Shown: positions 44,373 to 52,813, counted from the first letter of the stretch. The stretch: DNA of 64,000 nt from Streptomyces violaceusniger Tu 4113 (GCF_000147815.2 NC_015957.1:1612001-1676000), one strand, 5' to 3'. Translations and numbers: made by a program. Notes: generated by a model from the letters alone, not told the origin.

Positions 44373-47051
44373 GTGAAGGCCATTCGACGATTCAGCGTGC
44401 GTCCCGTGCTTCCGGAGCCCCTGCGACCGCTCCACCGGCTGGCGCGCAATCTGCGCTGGTCCTGGCATCCCCAGACCCGCGAGCTCTTCGAGTCCGTGGA
44501 CCCCGAGGGATGGCGGGAGTCGGGCGGGGACCCGGTGCGGCTGCTGGGCGCCGTGCCCGTCTCCCGGCTCGCGGACCTCGCCGAGGACCGCTCCTTCCTG
44601 CGCCGTCTTACGGCGGCCGCGGACGATCTGCACGACTATCTGACCGGCCCGCGCTGGTACCAGGGGCGGACCGCGGCGGAGGACCGCGCGGGTCCGGGGC
44701 CCGGCCGGGCCGTGCCTTCCGATGGGCCCGCGCCCTCAAGCGCGTCCGTACCGTCCGTACCCCCAGGCGCATCCGTACCCTCCGGACTGCCCGCCGCGAT
44801 GGCCTACTTCTCGCCGGAGTTCGGGATCACCGCCGCCCTGCCCCAGTACTCCGGCGGCCTGGGCATCCTCGCCGGTGACCACCTCAAGGCCGCCAGCGAC
44901 CTCGGCGTGCCCCTGATGGGCGTCGGACTGCTCTACCGCCACGGCTACTTCCGGCAGTCGCTCTCCCGCGAGGGCTGGCAGCAGGAGCACTATCCGGTCC
45001 TGGACCCCAACGAGCTGCCGCTCACGCAGCTCAGCGAGGCGGACGGCCGGCCCGTCCGGATCCCGCTCACCCTGCCCGGCGGCCGTCCCCTCCACGCCCG
45101 CGTCTGGCACGCCCAGGTGGGCAGGGTGCCGCTGCTGCTGCTCGACTCCGACGTGGAGGAGAACGGCCACGGCGAGCGCGATGTGACCGACCGGCTCTAC
45201 GGCGGCGGCAGCGAGCACCGGCTGCTGCAGGAGATGCTGCTGGGCATCGGCGGCGTCCGCGCCCTGCGCGCGTACTGCAGGCTCACCGGCCATCCCGGCC
45301 CCGAGGTCTTCCACACCAACGAGGGCCACGCCGGATTCCAGGGCCTGGAGCGCATCCGCGAACTGATCGCCGACGGGGCCGACTTCGGCACCGCCCATGA
45401 GGCGGTGCGGGCCGGGACCGTCTTCACCACCCACACCCCCGTCCCCGCCGGAATCGACCGCTTCGACCGCGAGCTGGTCGCCCGCCACTTCGGTGACGAC
45501 GCCGAGCTGCCGGGAATCGAGGTCGAGCGGGTCCTCGCGCTCGGCATGGAGACCTACCCCGGCGGTGAGCCCAACCTCTTCAACATGGCGGTGATGGGGC
45601 TGCGCCTGGCCCAGCGCGCCAACGGGGTGTCCACGCTGCACGGCCGCGTCAGCCGGGAGATGTTCGCCGGGCTCTGGCCCGGTTTCGACCCCGAGGAGGT
45701 GCCCATCACCTCCATCACCAACGGGGTGCACGCACCCACCTGGACGGCCCCCGAGGTCACCCGGCTCGGCGCCCGCCAGTTCGGCCACCTGCCCGACGCC
45801 GAGCTGTGGGAGCTGCGCCGCACCCTGCGCAAGCGGCTGGTCGCCGAGGTCAGGCAGCGGCTGTACGACTCGTGGCGGCAGCGCGGCGCGGGCACCGCCG
45901 AGCTCGGCTGGATCGACGGGGTGCTCGACCCCGACGTCCTCACCATCGGCTTCGCCCGCCGCGTCCCCTCCTACAAGCGGCTCACCCTGATGCTCCGCGA
46001 CCCGGACCGGCTGATGGAGCTGCTGCTCCACCCCGAGCGGCCGATCCAGATCGTCGTCGCGGGCAAGGCCCATCCGGCGGACGACGGCGGCAAGCGCCTG
46101 GTCCAGGAACTCGTCCGCTTCGCCGACGACCCCCGGGTGCGCCACCGCCTGGTCTTCCTGCCCGACTACGGCATGGGCATGGCCCAGCAGCTCTACCCCG
46201 GCTGCGACGTCTGGCTCAACAACCCGCTGCGCCCACTGGAGGCATGCGGCACCAGCGGCATGAAGGCCGCCCTGAACGGCTGTCTCAACCTCTCCGTCCT
46301 CGACGGCTGGTGGGACGAGTGGTACGAGCCGGACTTCGGCTGGGCCATCCCCACCGCCGACGGCGACGCCGTCGACGAGACCCGCCGCGACGACCTGGAG
46401 GCCACCGCCCTCTACGACCTGCTGGAACGGCGGATCGCCCCGCGCTTCTACGACCGCGGCCCGGACGGTCTCCCCGGCCGCTGGATCGACATGGTCCGCC
46501 GCACCCTCACCACCCTCGGCCCCAAGGTCCTCGCGGGCCGCATGGTGCGCGAATACGTCGAGCGGCTCTACGCCCCGGCCGCCCGCTCCCACCGCGCGCT
46601 GGACCCGGTGTCGGCCGCCGAACTGGCCACCTGGAAATCCCGGATCCGCGACGCCTGGCCGGGCGTCACCGTCGACCACGTCGAGGCCCAGCTCACCCCA
46701 CCCGCCCCCGGCGGCGCCGCCGAACTCGGCTCGACGCTCTCCCTGCGGGTCCGGGTGCGCCTCGCCGGACTGGCCCCGGCGGACGTGGAGGTCCAGGCGG
46801 TGGCGGGCCGGGTCGACGACACCGACCGCATCACCGACGCCACCCACGTCCCCCTCAAACCCACCACGGGCCCCGACGCCGAAGGCCGCCGCCTCTACGA
46901 AGGCCCCCTGGCCCTCGACCGCACCGGCCCCTTCGGCTACACGGTCCGCATCCTCCCCACCCACCACCTCCTGGCCACCGCCCCCGAGTTGGGCCTCACC
47001 GCGCTGCCCGGCGATTCCATGACCGAGGCGGCGGGAGTCCTGATGCGCTGA
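44373..47051 (+). CDS. glgP: Alpha-glucan (glycogen) phosphorylase
   Basis: GlgP releases glucose-1-phosphate from glycogen. The GTG at 44373 is used because homologues begin VKAIRRFSVRPVLP; GGAGG abuts it and gives little help. About 892 residues. The N-terminal DUF3417 domain (NLRWSWHPQTRELF) marks the actinobacterial form; the phosphorylase core has QYSGGLGILAGDHLKAASDL, HTNEGHAGF, and the pyridoxal-phosphate site EACGTSGMKAALNG. A short low-complexity insert (GPGPGRAVPSDGPAPSSASV) lies near residue 115. It reverses the GlgE pathway product. Confidence 0.94.
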   Translation: MKAIRRFSVRPVLPEPLRPLHRLARNLRWSWHPQTRELFESVDPEGWRESGGDPVRLLGAVPVSRLADLAEDRSFLRRLTAAADDLHDYLTGPRWYQGRTAAEDRAGPGPGRAVPSDGPAPSSASVPSVPPGASVPSGLPAAMAYFSPEFGITAALPQYSGGLGILAGDHLKAASDLGVPLMGVGLLYRHGYFRQSLSREGWQQEHYPVLDPNELPLTQLSEADGRPVRIPLTLPGGRPLHARVWHAQVGRVPLLLLDSDVEENGHGERDVTDRLYGGGSEHRLLQEMLLGIGGVRALRAYCRLTGHPGPEVFHTNEGHAGFQGLERIRELIADGADFGTAHEAVRAGTVFTTHTPVPAGIDRFDRELVARHFGDDAELPGIEVERVLALGMETYPGGEPNLFNMAVMGLRLAQRANGVSTLHGRVSREMFAGLWPGFDPEEVPITSITNGVHAPTWTAPEVTRLGARQFGHLPDAELWELRRTLRKRLVAEVRQRLYDSWRQRGAGTAELGWIDGVLDPDVLTIGFARRVPSYKRLTLMLRDPDRLMELLLHPERPIQIVVAGKAHPADDGGKRLVQELVRFADDPRVRHRLVFLPDYGMGMAQQLYPGCDVWLNNPLRPLEACGTSGMKAALNGCLNLSVLDGWWDEWYEPDFGWAIPTADGDAVDETRRDDLEATALYDLLERRIAPRFYDRGPDGLPGRWIDMVRRTLTTLGPKVLAGRMVREYVERLYAPAARSHRALDPVSAAELATWKSRIRDAWPGVTVDHVEAQLTPPAPGGAAELGSTLSLRVRVRLAGLAPADVEVQAVAGRVDDTDRITDATHVPLKPTTGPDAEGRRLYEGPLALDRTGPFGYTVRILPTHHLLATAPELGLTALPGDSMTEAAGVLMR

Positions 47052-47225
47052 GCCTTCGGCGGCTAAACTGCCCACGGACCGTCCGGCACGGGGGAAAGTG
47101 CCACCCCATGCCCGACGTCTCGGGGTGCACGAAAAAAGCCGGCCGCCGCCCATGCGGTGACCGGAATTGCCGACGGTCCCGGAGAGCGATGCCCTCCGTC
47201 CGTACGTATTGAGATCTTGGACGTC

Positions 47226-47277
47226 GGCAGGACCTCAGCTGACCACCACAAGAGGTGGTCGGGCTGAGCTGCCTGCC
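47226..47277 (+). ncRNA. Long imperfect stem-loop upstream of a small gene
   Basis: Arms GGCAGG, TCAGC and GACCACC (47226-47247) pair with GGTGGTC, GCTGA and CCTGCC (47254-47277) around an ACAAGA loop. The structure is in the 267-bp gap after glgP, 42 bases before the small membrane gene. It could be a terminator for glgP, a 5' leader, or a small RNA. Confidence 0.4.
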
Positions 47278-47318
47278 GGGCCATCGGTTCGACCACCCGA
47301 TCGAAGGGTTGAGAACTG

Positions 47319-47474
47319 GTGGACTGGGACACCGTCACCCTCCTCGTCCTCGCGGCCTTCGGCCTCGCCGGACTGATACTGACCCTGTCAGCAGAGCTCC
47401 TGTCCAAGATCCCGGCCGTCATCGAGGCATGGCGCCGGGTCCGCGCCACATGGCGCGGGGGCCAGGATGGCTAG
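47319..47474 (+). CDS. Small membrane protein, 51 residues
   Basis: GTG 47319 to TAG 47474. The product starts VDWDTVTLLVLAAFGLAGL, one membrane helix of about 20 residues, then SAELLSKIPAVIEAWRRVRA and a basic tail. A weak AAGGG lies nine bases upstream. Codon bias is normal. I do not know the family. It leads the XRE/DUF6879 island. Confidence 0.55.
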   Translation: MDWDTVTLLVLAAFGLAGLILTLSAELLSKIPAVIEAWRRVRATWRGGQDG

Positions 47475-47634
47475 GCGGCCACATCGGGGCCGAGCGAGGT
47501 CATGGGCCGCCCCTGCCGAGCCCTGATCGCGCGTGCTCGCACTCCCGCTTTGGCGCCTATGCGCCCTTGACCGGGTTTCCCTACGAGTGGAGAGTCGTGC
47601 GCTGTCGGTGAGCGACTCGGCACAGGAGGCGGCC

Positions 47635-47901
47635 GTGGCACTAAAGTTCTTGGGGATCTATCCGAATACTCCGAACGACGGCTCGCCCACCATTTGGCTG
47701 GACGAAGACTCCGGTGATCTGATCATCCAGTCGTGGAAGGCGGACGACGCAACACTCAGGCAGTGCCAGGAGGTGGGGTCGGTTCCTGGCCACACAACCG
47801 ATGTGCCCGACCACGAGACGGTGATCCGGCTCCCGGCGAACATGCGCCAGTTCATCCCTCAGCCTGATAGCGAGGTCAAAAATGGCAACGGCGGTACGTG
47901 A
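47635..47901 (+). CDS. Small unknown protein preceding DUF6879
   Basis: An 88-residue protein starting at GTG 47635, with AGGAGG five bases upstream. Early residues ALKFLGIYPNTPNDGSPTIW and later DHETVIRLPANMRQFI. The end overlaps the DUF6879 gene by 20 bp, so the pair is coupled. Small proteins of this kind preceding DUF6879 are common in Streptomyces. Function unknown. Confidence 0.75.
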   Translation: MALKFLGIYPNTPNDGSPTIWLDEDSGDLIIQSWKADDATLRQCQEVGSVPGHTTDVPDHETVIRLPANMRQFIPQPDSEVKNGNGGT

Positions 47902-48397
47902 GGCTCTGGCTTCCGCGCGGCGTTCGGCAGTCCATTTGGAGTTGCGCGACATCTACACGCCAGACGACCCTGATTTCGCCGACTGGCGCGCCGGTGTGCA
48001 CTTTGACCCCGCTGAGCGGTGGCGAAGCTGGTTCGACGTGGTGGTGGCGACCACGGCCAGAGGCGTTCGAATGAGGCGGGCTCGTATCGTCTCCGAACCC
48101 GTCAGCGAATACATCAAGTTTGAGTACGACGTGACTGAGCGCCACAACATCGCGGCCGGCGAGAAGGTCCGATGGCTGCCCCGAAGGGAGGCGGCAGATC
48201 TGGCCCTGCCGGGCGCGGACTGCTGGGTCATCGATGATGAGGTCGTGATCTTCAATCACTTCGACGGCGACGGCAATTGGGACCCTGCGACGGGTATGGA
48301 TGTACGGACCGAACCCGCAGTGGCAAAGCTGTGTGGATCGGCGTTCGAGGCCGTCTGGGAGCGGGCCGTACCGCATGCGGAGTACCGGCCACTTTGA
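47882..48397 (+). CDS. DUF6879 family protein
   Basis: A 171-residue soluble protein with the family pattern HLELRDIYTPDD, FADWRAG, WRSWFDVVVATTARGVRMRR, and a late LPGADCWVIDDE. It overlaps the previous gene and is followed 15 bp later by an XRE-DUF5753 regulator, so the three form one transcription unit. The family has no known biochemical role; the recurring association suggests a module with the regulator. Confidence 0.82.
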   Translation: MATAVREALASARRSAVHLELRDIYTPDDPDFADWRAGVHFDPAERWRSWFDVVVATTARGVRMRRARIVSEPVSEYIKFEYDVTERHNIAAGEKVRWLPRREAADLALPGADCWVIDDEVVIFNHFDGDGNWDPATGMDVRTEPAVAKLCGSAFEAVWERAVPHAEYRPL

Positions 48398-48412
48398 GCG
48401 AAACCGTTGCCC

Positions 48413-49261
48413 ATGTCCGCCTCACCTTCTTCCAGTGCGCACCAGGCACGGCAAGCCCTTGGCGCTCGCCTCGGTGAGATCCGCGATGACGCGGGGCTGA
48501 CCGGACGGGCGCTCGCCACTCTCTGCGGTTGGCACCCGTCCAAAGTCAGCAAGATCGAGCACGCCAGGACATCCCCTTCGCCGAACGACGTTCGGTCCTG
48601 GGCAGAACATTGCGGCGTACCGGAACAGACGGCAGATCTGATCGTGTCGCTCCGCACAGCGCAAGGTATGTGGGTTGAGTGGCGCCGTATGGAGCGGGCA
48701 GGTCTCCGCCGCGCCCAAGAGGAGCGTCTGCCGCTGTACGAGCGCACCACCCGCTTTCGGGTCTATTCGTCCTGGCTGATACCTGGACTGATCCAGACCC
48801 GCGCGTATACGACGGCGGCACTGTGTGCCATCCGCGAGCGCAGGGGGCTTGTGGATGACGTCGAGGCTGCCGTGGCCACCCGTATGCAACGTCAACGTTT
48901 GTTGCATACCGGCGAGCGTCGTTTCGCCTTCCTCGTCGAGGAATCCGTATTGCGCTCCGGTATCGGAGGCTCGCAGACGATGGCAGACCAACTCGCGCAT
49001 CTCCTGACCATCAGTTCGCTGGCCAACGTCAGCGTGGGCGTGGTCCCTATGCGGCCGGATCGGGTTCGCTGGCCCGTCGAGAGCTTCTGGATCTTTGACG
49101 CGGCCGAGGTCAATGTCGAGCTGGTTTCAGGTTTCTTGACGATCACCCAGCCAGGCGAGATCGCGATGTATGCCCAGACTTTCGGTGAGCTGACCGAACA
49201 TGCGGTCTACGGTGCGGCGGCACGAGCGCTGATCTCCGCAGCGGCCAGCTCGCTCGGCTGA
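48413..49261 (+). CDS. XRE regulator with DUF5753 domain
   Basis: A 282-residue regulator from ATG 48413; a TTG two codons earlier is possible. The helix-turn-helix is LGEIRDDAGLTGRALATLCG, WHPSKVSKIEHAR (about 18-50), followed by DUF5753 with the usual LIPGLIQTRAYTTAAL near 124 and VEESVLRSGIGG. It is paralogous to the gene at 10921 but paired with DUF6879 instead of DUF397. Tandem 10-bp repeats downstream in the promoter of the next gene are plausible targets. Confidence 0.88.
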   Translation: MSASPSSSAHQARQALGARLGEIRDDAGLTGRALATLCGWHPSKVSKIEHARTSPSPNDVRSWAEHCGVPEQTADLIVSLRTAQGMWVEWRRMERAGLRRAQEERLPLYERTTRFRVYSSWLIPGLIQTRAYTTAALCAIRERRGLVDDVEAAVATRMQRQRLLHTGERRFAFLVEESVLRSGIGGSQTMADQLAHLLTISSLANVSVGVVPMRPDRVRWPVESFWIFDAAEVNVELVSGFLTITQPGEIAMYAQTFGELTEHAVYGAAARALISAAASSLG

Positions 49262-49267
49262 GATCCC

Positions 49268-49319
49268 CGAGCAACTTCGAGCAACCTCGTTGAGCAGGCA
49301 TTGATTCACTCCGTAGCGT
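49268..49319 (+). promoter_or_regulatory. Promoter with tandem 10-bp repeats after the XRE gene
   Basis: CGAGCAACTT and CGAGCAACCT are adjacent direct repeats (49268-49287), just upstream of -35 TTGAGC (49290-49295), an 18-base spacer and -10 TAGCGT (49314-49319). The layout fits activator or repressor binding next to a promoter for the downstream small-gene run. Confidence 0.5.
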
Positions 49320-49353
49320 CTCCGTCACTCACACGTACGGGGAGCTGCCTGCC

Positions 49354-49664
49354 ATGAAAATCACCGAAGAACACATCGACGCCATGCGCTCCGCACGTCA
49401 CCAGTCGGCCAGAGCCGAAGCAAGGGCGGTCGCCGAACTGTTGCGGGACGCACTGGGCCGTCTCGGCTTCACTCCGGAGTATCCATGCCCCATGGCGAAA
49501 AGGACGAGGCCCTGTTCTGGCCGGTCCTGCGGGGTGAGGTGACCGTCTCGGGTCATCCGATGGTCGCCCTGGGGCGTATTCCGCTCGACAGTGCGAACCG
49601 GCTCGCGGACATCCTCATGCGTGCCGCGCTGGAGGAGCACACCAAGAAGGCCACCACTCGGTGA
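49354..49664 (+). pseudogene. Probable single small gene with frameshift
   Basis: ATG 49354 opens a frame (MKITEEHIDAMRSARHQSAR) that ends out of frame at 49542. A second frame from ATG 49485 to 49664 encodes a coherent tail (DEALFWPVLRGEVTVSGHPM, then LADILMRAALEEH). One extra C in the run of four at 49488-49491 would join them smoothly as EYPCPHGEKDE, giving a protein of about 103 residues. It could be a sequencing error, a real frameshift, or programmed slippage. Alternatively two overlapping genes. Family unknown. Confidence 0.55.
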
Positions 49665-49793
49665 GCGGTCTCTGAAACCCCCGTCCCGGCTGGACCGGAG
49701 CCCTGGCAGGTCGAGCCCAGCGCGGAACGGGTGCATGTGCACGACGGCGCGAGGAGAGCCCCCGCGTCGGCAGCACCGAAGGGAATCATCTCG

Positions 49794-49907
49794 ATGCGCT
49801 TACGCGGATTCAAGGCCATCATCCGGCAGGACCCGGAGGACGACGGGCCGACCGAGGGCGGCCAGCAGGGCGGATGTGGCGATGGTGACGGCTGCGGCCG
49901 GCAGTAG
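49794..49907 (+). CDS. 37-residue cysteine-containing peptide with TTA codon
   Basis: ATG 49794 to TAG 49907, with GAAGGGA about nine bases upstream. It starts MRLRGFKAIIRQ, has an acidic middle (DPEDDGPTEG), and ends GGCGDGDGCGRQ, with two cysteines five residues apart after a Gly-Gly. Leucine codon 3 is TTA, which needs the BldA tRNA, so translation should be developmentally controlled. The leader-GG-Cys-rich tail layout is like RiPP precursors or peptide signals, but no modifying enzyme is visible nearby. Confidence 0.5.
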   Translation: MRLRGFKAIIRQDPEDDGPTEGGQQGGCGDGDGCGRQ

Positions 49908-49972
49908 GTACGTGAGCTGGACGGGCGGCCCTCACTCCGCGTGGGGGCCGTTCTCACCGAGAGAGCGAGCAC

Positions 49973-50389
49973 ATGCACCATCACGGCTACACCTGGCTCG
50001 GGTCCGCCCAGGAATTACTTAAAGACGGCCCCCGACGTCCCCTGCATCCGGAGTTCAGATCCAGCAAGGCCGTTCCCCTGGAATGCGCGCACTGGTTGCT
50101 CAAGCCGGTCTCCTTCGTCCAGGGGACATGGGGCGATCCTCGGCAGGCGGCCGAATGGTTCGGCCAGCAAGTGCGGGCTTCCGTAAGGGCGTTCGCCTCG
50201 GATTACGACCGCGACACCGCCCGGCTCGCCGACGCGATCGGCCGCATGACCGAGCGGGTGGCGAGTGGCGAGGACGTGGTCGGCGGCTGGTACCTCACGG
50301 GGCAGCGGTTCCTGTCCGTGTGTCTGGTCGCGTGCAGTCCGCACCGTATGCGTCCGGAGATTGCCTGTCCTGTCGGTGCCACCACCTGA
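49973..50389 (+). CDS. Unknown protein with TTA codon, follows the Cys peptide
   Basis: A 138-residue protein from ATG 49973. It begins MHHHGYTWLGSAQELLKDG and has AHWLLKPVSFVQGTWGDPRQ, then RDTARLADAIGRMTERV and a late FLSVCLVACSPHRMRP. It is soluble. Leucine 15 is a TTA codon (50015-50017), as in the peptide gene 65 bp upstream, so both would need BldA. Proteins of this kind occur in Streptomyces as unknowns. I do not propose a function. Confidence 0.7.
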   Translation: MHHHGYTWLGSAQELLKDGPRRPLHPEFRSSKAVPLECAHWLLKPVSFVQGTWGDPRQAAEWFGQQVRASVRAFASDYDRDTARLADAIGRMTERVASGEDVVGGWYLTGQRFLSVCLVACSPHRMRPEIACPVGATT

Positions 50390-50486
50390 GCCGAGGCGCG
50401 TTCCGAGTTGTCCTGTTCCGTGCTGACCGATGTCCGACATGCCTCATAGGCTCATGGTTGGCTGTCCGCCCGCTTCAGGAGGTGTC

Positions 50487-50699
50487 GTGCGAGACCAGAA
50501 GATGTATTGCTACACCTGTGGATCCGACGAGCTGCACCGTCGCCTCACTGCCGACGAGAAGGCCTGGCTCAAGAACCGGACAGGCCGGAAGACGGTCGAG
50601 GAGTTCTTCATGTGCAAGGCGCCGGACTGCCGCAACCTGCGGACCGGTTTCCAGAAGCGCCCTTTCGACCCCGTCATCCGCATGCCCTTGCCTGACTGA
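50487..50699 (+). CDS. Small zinc-ribbon protein
   Basis: A 70-residue protein from GTG 50487, with AGGAGG four bases upstream. Two Cys pairs, CYTCGSDELHRR near residue 7 and FMCKAPDCRNLRTGF near 47, suggest one zinc ribbon. Between them is a helix (LTADEKAWLKNRTG). No known family. A strong terminator follows, ending the small-gene island. Confidence 0.75.
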   Translation: MRDQKMYCYTCGSDELHRRLTADEKAWLKNRTGRKTVEEFFMCKAPDCRNLRTGFQKRPFDPVIRMPLPD

Positions 50700-50711
50700 C
50701 CCTGCATGAGG

Positions 50712-50755
50712 CGGCGGCGCCGTGTGGCAGGCGGTTCGGCTGCACGGCGCCGCCG
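50712..50755 (+). terminator. Strong terminator after the zinc-ribbon gene
   Basis: A 13-bp perfect stem, CGGCGGCGCCGTG / CACGGCGCCGCCG, followed by TTTTGCTG, begins 12 bases after the stop. Confidence 0.85.
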
Positions 50756-50865
50756 TTTTGCTGCTCCAGTACGCCGAAGCGACATGTGGCGACGAGCGCC
50801 GTGACCGTCTGTCCCGCTGTCAGTCACCACCCTCGCCACACGTCCTCCTGTGTGGTCGGGACGTG

Positions 50866-50944
50866 GTGCCAGGTCGGCGTCCTTGATGACGAACTCGTAC
50901 GCCGTGTGCTGCTCCCACAGCGCGACCATGTCCTCTTGGTTCAC
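50866..50944 (-). pseudogene. 5' remnant of an NTF2/SnoaL-like gene
   Basis: GTG 50944 with AGGAGG four bases upstream begins NQEDMVALWEQHTAYEFVIK DADLA, a plausible start for a SnoaL/NTF2-like protein. The homology then stops and the frame continues into unrelated low-quality sequence. Start and ribosome binding site are intact, so it is a truncated gene. An upstream 43-residue frame (51072 to 50941), ending in GTGA overlap, may be the tail of a preceding lost gene. Confidence 0.5.
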
Positions 50945-51075
50945 GATGCCTCCTCAGAGATCCGTCCCGTCGGCTGCGGCTCCTCGCTGATCAGCTCCAG
51001 CCAACCAACGAACACCGCCACGGGCAGGGTGCGGCCAGGCGTCCCGCGAACATACGAGAGCGCCGGGCTCAAGGG

Positions 51076-51147
51076 AAACGAACTGGTTCGTTTGCGCTGC
51101 GCCCGGATGCGGGCTACGGTCCAGTGAGAAGAACGAACCAGTTCGTT
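51076..51147 (+). promoter_or_regulatory. Promoter bracketed by two TetR-type palindromes
   Basis: Operator 1 at 51076-51093 is AAACGAACTGGTTCGTTT, operator 2 at 51132-51147 is AACGAACCAGTTCGTT; both are perfect 7-2-7 repeats with the same arms AACGAAC/GTTCGTT, centres 55 bp apart. Between them a promoter can be proposed: -35 TTGCGC (51092-51097), 17-base spacer, -10 TACGGT (51115-51120). The upstream site overlaps the -35 and the other the expected start region. No TetR gene is adjacent now. Confidence 0.7.
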
Positions 51148-51163
51148 TGCGAGGAGAGTTTCA

Positions 51164-52642
51164 GTGAGCACCCCCCTCACGGTGGATCCCGCGGCGCGTC
51201 CCGCGCCTGCCTTCCTGACCGGCCCGGCCAAGAAGCTGCTGATCGACGGTGCGTGGACCTCCGCGCGCTCCGGCGAGACGTTCGAGACCTTCGACCCGGC
51301 CACGGGCAAGGCCCTCACCTCGGTCGCCTCGGCCGGGGCCGAGGACGTCGACCGCGCCGTGGCCGCGGCCCGGCGCGCCTTCGAAGCGCCGTCCTGGGCC
51401 GCAATCACCCCTTACCGGCGCAGCCGCGTCCTGCTGCAGATCGCCGACGTCCTCGAAGCCCACGCCGAGGAACTGGCCGTGCTGGACTCGCTCGACATGG
51501 GCGGCCCGCTGTGGATGACGCGCTGGCTGGTGGACCACTCGGTGGAGGTTCTGCGCCACTACGCGGGCTGGCCGACGAAGATCTACGGCCAGACCGCCCC
51601 GTCCGACCCTTCGGCGTTCCACTACACCCTGCGCCAGCCGCTGGGCGTGGTCGGCGCCATCACCGCGTGGAACGGCCCCGTACTGCAGCTCGCCTGGAAG
51701 CTGGGCCCCGCGCTGGCCACCGGCAATACCGTGGTCGCCAAGCCGGCCGAGTGGTCGCCGCTGTCGGCCCTGCGGATCGGGGAACTGCTGCTGGAAACCG
51801 ACCTGCCGCACGGTGTGGTCAACATCGTCACCGGCGGCGCCACCACCGGGGAGGCCCTGACCGGCCACCGGGAGGTCGACAAGATCTCCTTCACCGGGTC
51901 GCTGGCCGTGGGCAAGCGCATCCTGGAGGTCTCCAGCAAGGACCTCAAGCGGGTCACGCTGGAACTGGGCGGCAAGTCCCCGACGATCGTCTTCGACGAC
52001 GCCGACCTGGAGGCGGCGGCCAAGGGGGCGGTCGCCGGATTCGCCCAGGGCAGCGGCGAGGGCTGCGTCGCCGGGAGCCGGATCTTCGTCCAGGAGTCGG
52101 TGCGGGAGCGGTTCCGCGAGCTGCTGCTGCGGGAGATGAAGGCGTACACCCTCGGCGACCCCTTCCACCCCGAGACCCGGATGGGACCGCTGGCCTCACC
52201 CCAGCACTTCCAGCGGGTCTCCTCCTACCTGGACATCGCCCGCGAGGAGGGCGGCACGCTGGAGACCGCCGGCGGGAGCGAGGGCCTGTACATGCCGCCC
52301 ACCCTCATCGAGAACGTCGGAGCCGACGCCCGGGTAGTAGGCGAGGAGATCTTCGGCCCCGTCGCCGCCCTGATGACCTTCACCGACGCCGACGACGCCA
52401 TCGCGCAGGGCAACGACACCATTTACGGCCTGTCCGCCTCGGTATGGACCACGAACCTGGAACGCGCCCACCGCACCGCGAGCGGCCTGCGGGCCGGAAC
52501 CGTGTGGATCAACGCCTACGCCGATATGAGCGCGGGCACCGTGCCCTTCGGCGGTTTCAAGCAGTCCGGCATCGGCCGCGAGCACGGCATCGAGGTCCTG
52601 GACGCCTACACCGAGACCAAGACCGTCATGGTCCACCTCTGA
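51164..52642 (+). CDS. Aldehyde dehydrogenase family protein
   Basis: A 492-residue NAD(P)-dependent aldehyde dehydrogenase from GTG 51164, with GAGGAG upstream. The catalytic residues are kept: asparagine in TAWNGPV, glutamate in LELGGKSPTIVF, and the cysteine in GEGCVAGSR (usually GQxC). The C-terminal EEIFGPVAALMTF and GGFKQSGIGREHG are typical. Substrate is not predictable; betaine, aromatic or terpenoid aldehydes are possible. It is under the double-palindrome promoter, suggesting induction by its own substrate. Confidence 0.93.
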   Translation: MSTPLTVDPAARPAPAFLTGPAKKLLIDGAWTSARSGETFETFDPATGKALTSVASAGAEDVDRAVAAARRAFEAPSWAAITPYRRSRVLLQIADVLEAHAEELAVLDSLDMGGPLWMTRWLVDHSVEVLRHYAGWPTKIYGQTAPSDPSAFHYTLRQPLGVVGAITAWNGPVLQLAWKLGPALATGNTVVAKPAEWSPLSALRIGELLLETDLPHGVVNIVTGGATTGEALTGHREVDKISFTGSLAVGKRILEVSSKDLKRVTLELGGKSPTIVFDDADLEAAAKGAVAGFAQGSGEGCVAGSRIFVQESVRERFRELLLREMKAYTLGDPFHPETRMGPLASPQHFQRVSSYLDIAREEGGTLETAGGSEGLYMPPTLIENVGADARVVGEEIFGPVAALMTFTDADDAIAQGNDTIYGLSASVWTTNLERAHRTASGLRAGTVWINAYADMSAGTVPFGGFKQSGIGREHGIEVLDAYTETKTVMVHL

Positions 52643-52733
52643 CCTCGCCGCCGGCACCTTCCCGTTCCGCCGCCCGCAGAGCATGACCCGCGCCCGGAGC
52701 GCATGACCCACCCGTCCGGTGGCCGGACCGCCG

Positions 52734-52800
52734 CCCGGTCACCGGACGTCCCGGTCACCGGACGATCCCGGCCGCCGGACGATCCCGGCCGCCGGACGAT
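52734..52800. repeat. Four 16-17 bp tandem repeats
   Basis: Units CCCGGTCACCGGACGT, CCCGGTCACCGGACGAT and two CCCGGCCGCCGGACGAT, in 52734-52800, immediately before the ribosome binding site of the next gene. Confidence 0.85.
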
Positions 52801-52813
52801 TCAGGAGACGACG

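Noticed and set aside
47288..47302. GGTTCGACCACCC, similar to a tRNA T-loop
   Set aside because: The 5-bp T-stem cannot form with a seven-base loop and no anticodon or acceptor stem fits around it.
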